Shown here: piece by piece, positions 63,078-64,000 of the stretch
How positions within the stretch are numbered: position 1 is the first letter of the stretch
Layout of the letters: each line of letters starts with the position of its first letter
From: Stenotrophomonas maltophilia
GTDB taxonomy: Bacteria; Pseudomonadota; Gammaproteobacteria; Xanthomonadales; Xanthomonadaceae
DNA length: 64,000 nucleotides
Direction of reading: 5' to 3'
Assembly: GCF_006970445.1 (NCBI RefSeq)
Contig: NZ_CP033877.1
Coordinates: 4,162,750 to 4,226,749 of the forward strand
Translations under genes and position numbers: made by a program
Notes under the pieces: model-generated
The model's input: only the letters and a program-made list of their open reading frames with translations
Told to the model about the DNA's origin: nothing
The model's database searches: none

Positions 63078-64000
63078 TCAGAACGCCATTGAGGTACTGA
63101 ACATCAGCTGCCGGGGGGCGCTGCGCTGTAGGGTCTGGTAATCGCCCGAGAACGACGAGCCGGCGATGGTGGCGGTGCCGATGTTGTGGCGGTTGAACAG
63201 GTTGCTCACGTCCAGCCGCAGCTCCAGCCCCGGCACCACGCTGTCCGCACCGAAGCGGTAGGCGGCATAGGTATTGACCTGCCAGAAGGTCGGCACGCGG
63301 ATATCGTTCTCGTAGGTGAAGGGCTGGCGCAGGTAGGAGGTGCTGGTGGCACCGAAGCGCCAATCACCGAAGTGCGCGGAAAGATCACTCACCAGCGAGA
63401 TCTGCGGGTAGCCCGGTTGGGCGTTGCCCTTGATCGGGTACACCGTGTCGCCCACCACGAAATCGCTGTCGTAGTACGAACGGGCCACGGCCACGCCCTG
63501 GTAGAACTGCAGGTGGTCGGTCAGGTCGGCGGTGATGCCGAGGTCGGCACCAATCACGTGCATCTTCGGCATCAACCGCACGGTATTGATCTGAGCGAAC
63601 TGGGTGCCGATGGCGGCCGATAGCAGGCGGTTGCGGATGTCGTTGTAGAACACATCGCCGGTGATCGTCAGCCGGTCGAAGCGGTGCGATGCGCCCACGG
63701 TGAGGTTCCAGTTCTTTTCCGGGCGCAGGGTGCCCGCCACGCGGTCGAACTCTTCCTGGTCGGTGATGGTCCATGCCGAGGCGGTGTAGCCGATGTTGCC
63801 ACGCTGGGCCACGCGGTAACCGTTCATGGTATTGGCCAGGTCGATGAAGGCGTCGGTGGATTCGGTCGGGCTCCAGAACAGCGAGACGTGCGGCAGGAAG
63901 TTGCTTTTCGCGCGCAGCGTGCCGTTCACCGGCCGGTCCTTGGCATCACCCAGGCCGCCACCGCTGGTGCGGAAGTCCACGGCCTTGAAGCCGACACCCA
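63078..64000 (-). CDS. TonB-dependent receptor, C-terminal part (runs off right edge)
   Basis: About 307 residues of the outer-membrane beta-barrel are in the window. Alternating hydrophobic/polar strands, SPTESTDAFIDLANTMNGYR, ASHRFDRLTITGDVFYNDIRNRL, TFWQVNTYAAYRF, LRLDVSNLFNRHNIGT (the NLFN motif) and a terminal Phe (MFSTSMAF) for BAM recognition are all typical. The N-terminal plug and TonB box are outside the window, so the ligand cannot be judged. Confidence 0.9.
   Translation of the reverse strand, partial: GVGFKAVDFRTSGGGLGDAKDRPVNGTLRAKSNFLPHVSLFWSPTESTDAFIDLANTMNGYRVAQRGNIGYTASAWTITDQEEFDRVAGTLRPEKNWNLTVGASHRFDRLTITGDVFYNDIRNRLLSAAIGTQFAQINTVRLMPKMHVIGADLGITADLTDHLQFYQGVAVARSYYDSDFVVGDTVYPIKGNAQPGYPQISLVSDLSAHFGDWRFGATSTSYLRQPFTYENDIRVPTFWQVNTYAAYRFGADSVVPGLELRLDVSNLFNRHNIGTATIAGSSFSGDYQTLQRSAPRQLMFSTSMAF

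Overview
The window looks like chromosome of a Stenotrophomonas (S. maltophilia group, Xanthomonadaceae). The evidence is high GC outside a few islands, xanthomonad gene content (hmgA/hppD with a MarR regulator, kynA, opgB, lpxO, speA/speE) and dense intergenic GTAG-headed palindromes of the type called SMAG in S. maltophilia. The assignment rests on recognition of protein families and repeats, not on a database search.

Layout. 1-2.5 kb: tyrosine catabolism (hmgA, hppD, divergent MarR regulator). 2.5-7.1 kb: a membrane-anchored hypothetical protein, a thioredoxin-like lipoprotein, a POT peptide transporter and tryptophan 2,3-dioxygenase. 7.4-11.3 kb: a 2-oxo acid dehydrogenase operon (E1 alpha, E1 beta, a small tandem-SH3 protein, E2). 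11.5-18.4 kb: VOC protein, WYL regulator, NAD(P)-binding protein, diguanylate cyclase, DUF808 protein and a UbiB-like kinase, with a tandem repeat array at 15.2-15.6 kb. 18.6-23.7 kb: opgB and an MscS-type channel converge on a symmetrical palindrome-rich intergenic block. 23.8-29.6 kb: small proteins, lipocalin, FAD oxidoreductase and a PepSY/two-component locus. 29.6-36.5 kb: a second tandem array, then speA, speE, lpxO, a small kinase-like protein, P-II and ubiK. 36.6-44.1 kb: an accessory stretch with arr (rifampin ADP-ribosylation), DUF proteins, two AT-richer genes of possible defence type (a nuclease-like protein and a zinc-ribbon/HEPN-like protein), a structured leader region and small secreted or lipid-anchored hypotheticals.

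45.2-61.7 kb is a mobile island of about 16.5 kb that splits comM directly after the Walker B codons; the two comM pieces lie at 44290-45192 and 61735-62328. Its left end carries four linked recombination genes: three tyrosine-recombinase-like proteins and one small helical protein. This matches the ginABCD layout described for GInt genomic islands. The cargo is an OLD/TOPRIM ATPase-nuclease plus UvrD-like helicase pair (Gabija-like), an arsenic operon (arsR, two unrelated arsenate reductases, arsH, arsB), a dual-specificity-phosphatase-like protein, an FCP1/NIF-like HAD protein, an antitoxin remnant, an XRE regulator and an unknown protein. The insertion should inactivate ComM, a helicase used in natural transformation, while bringing metalloid resistance and probable phage defence.

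The window ends with a small hypothetical gene and the C-terminal barrel of a TonB-dependent receptor that runs off the right edge. No rRNA, tRNA, CRISPR array or replication origin was recognised.
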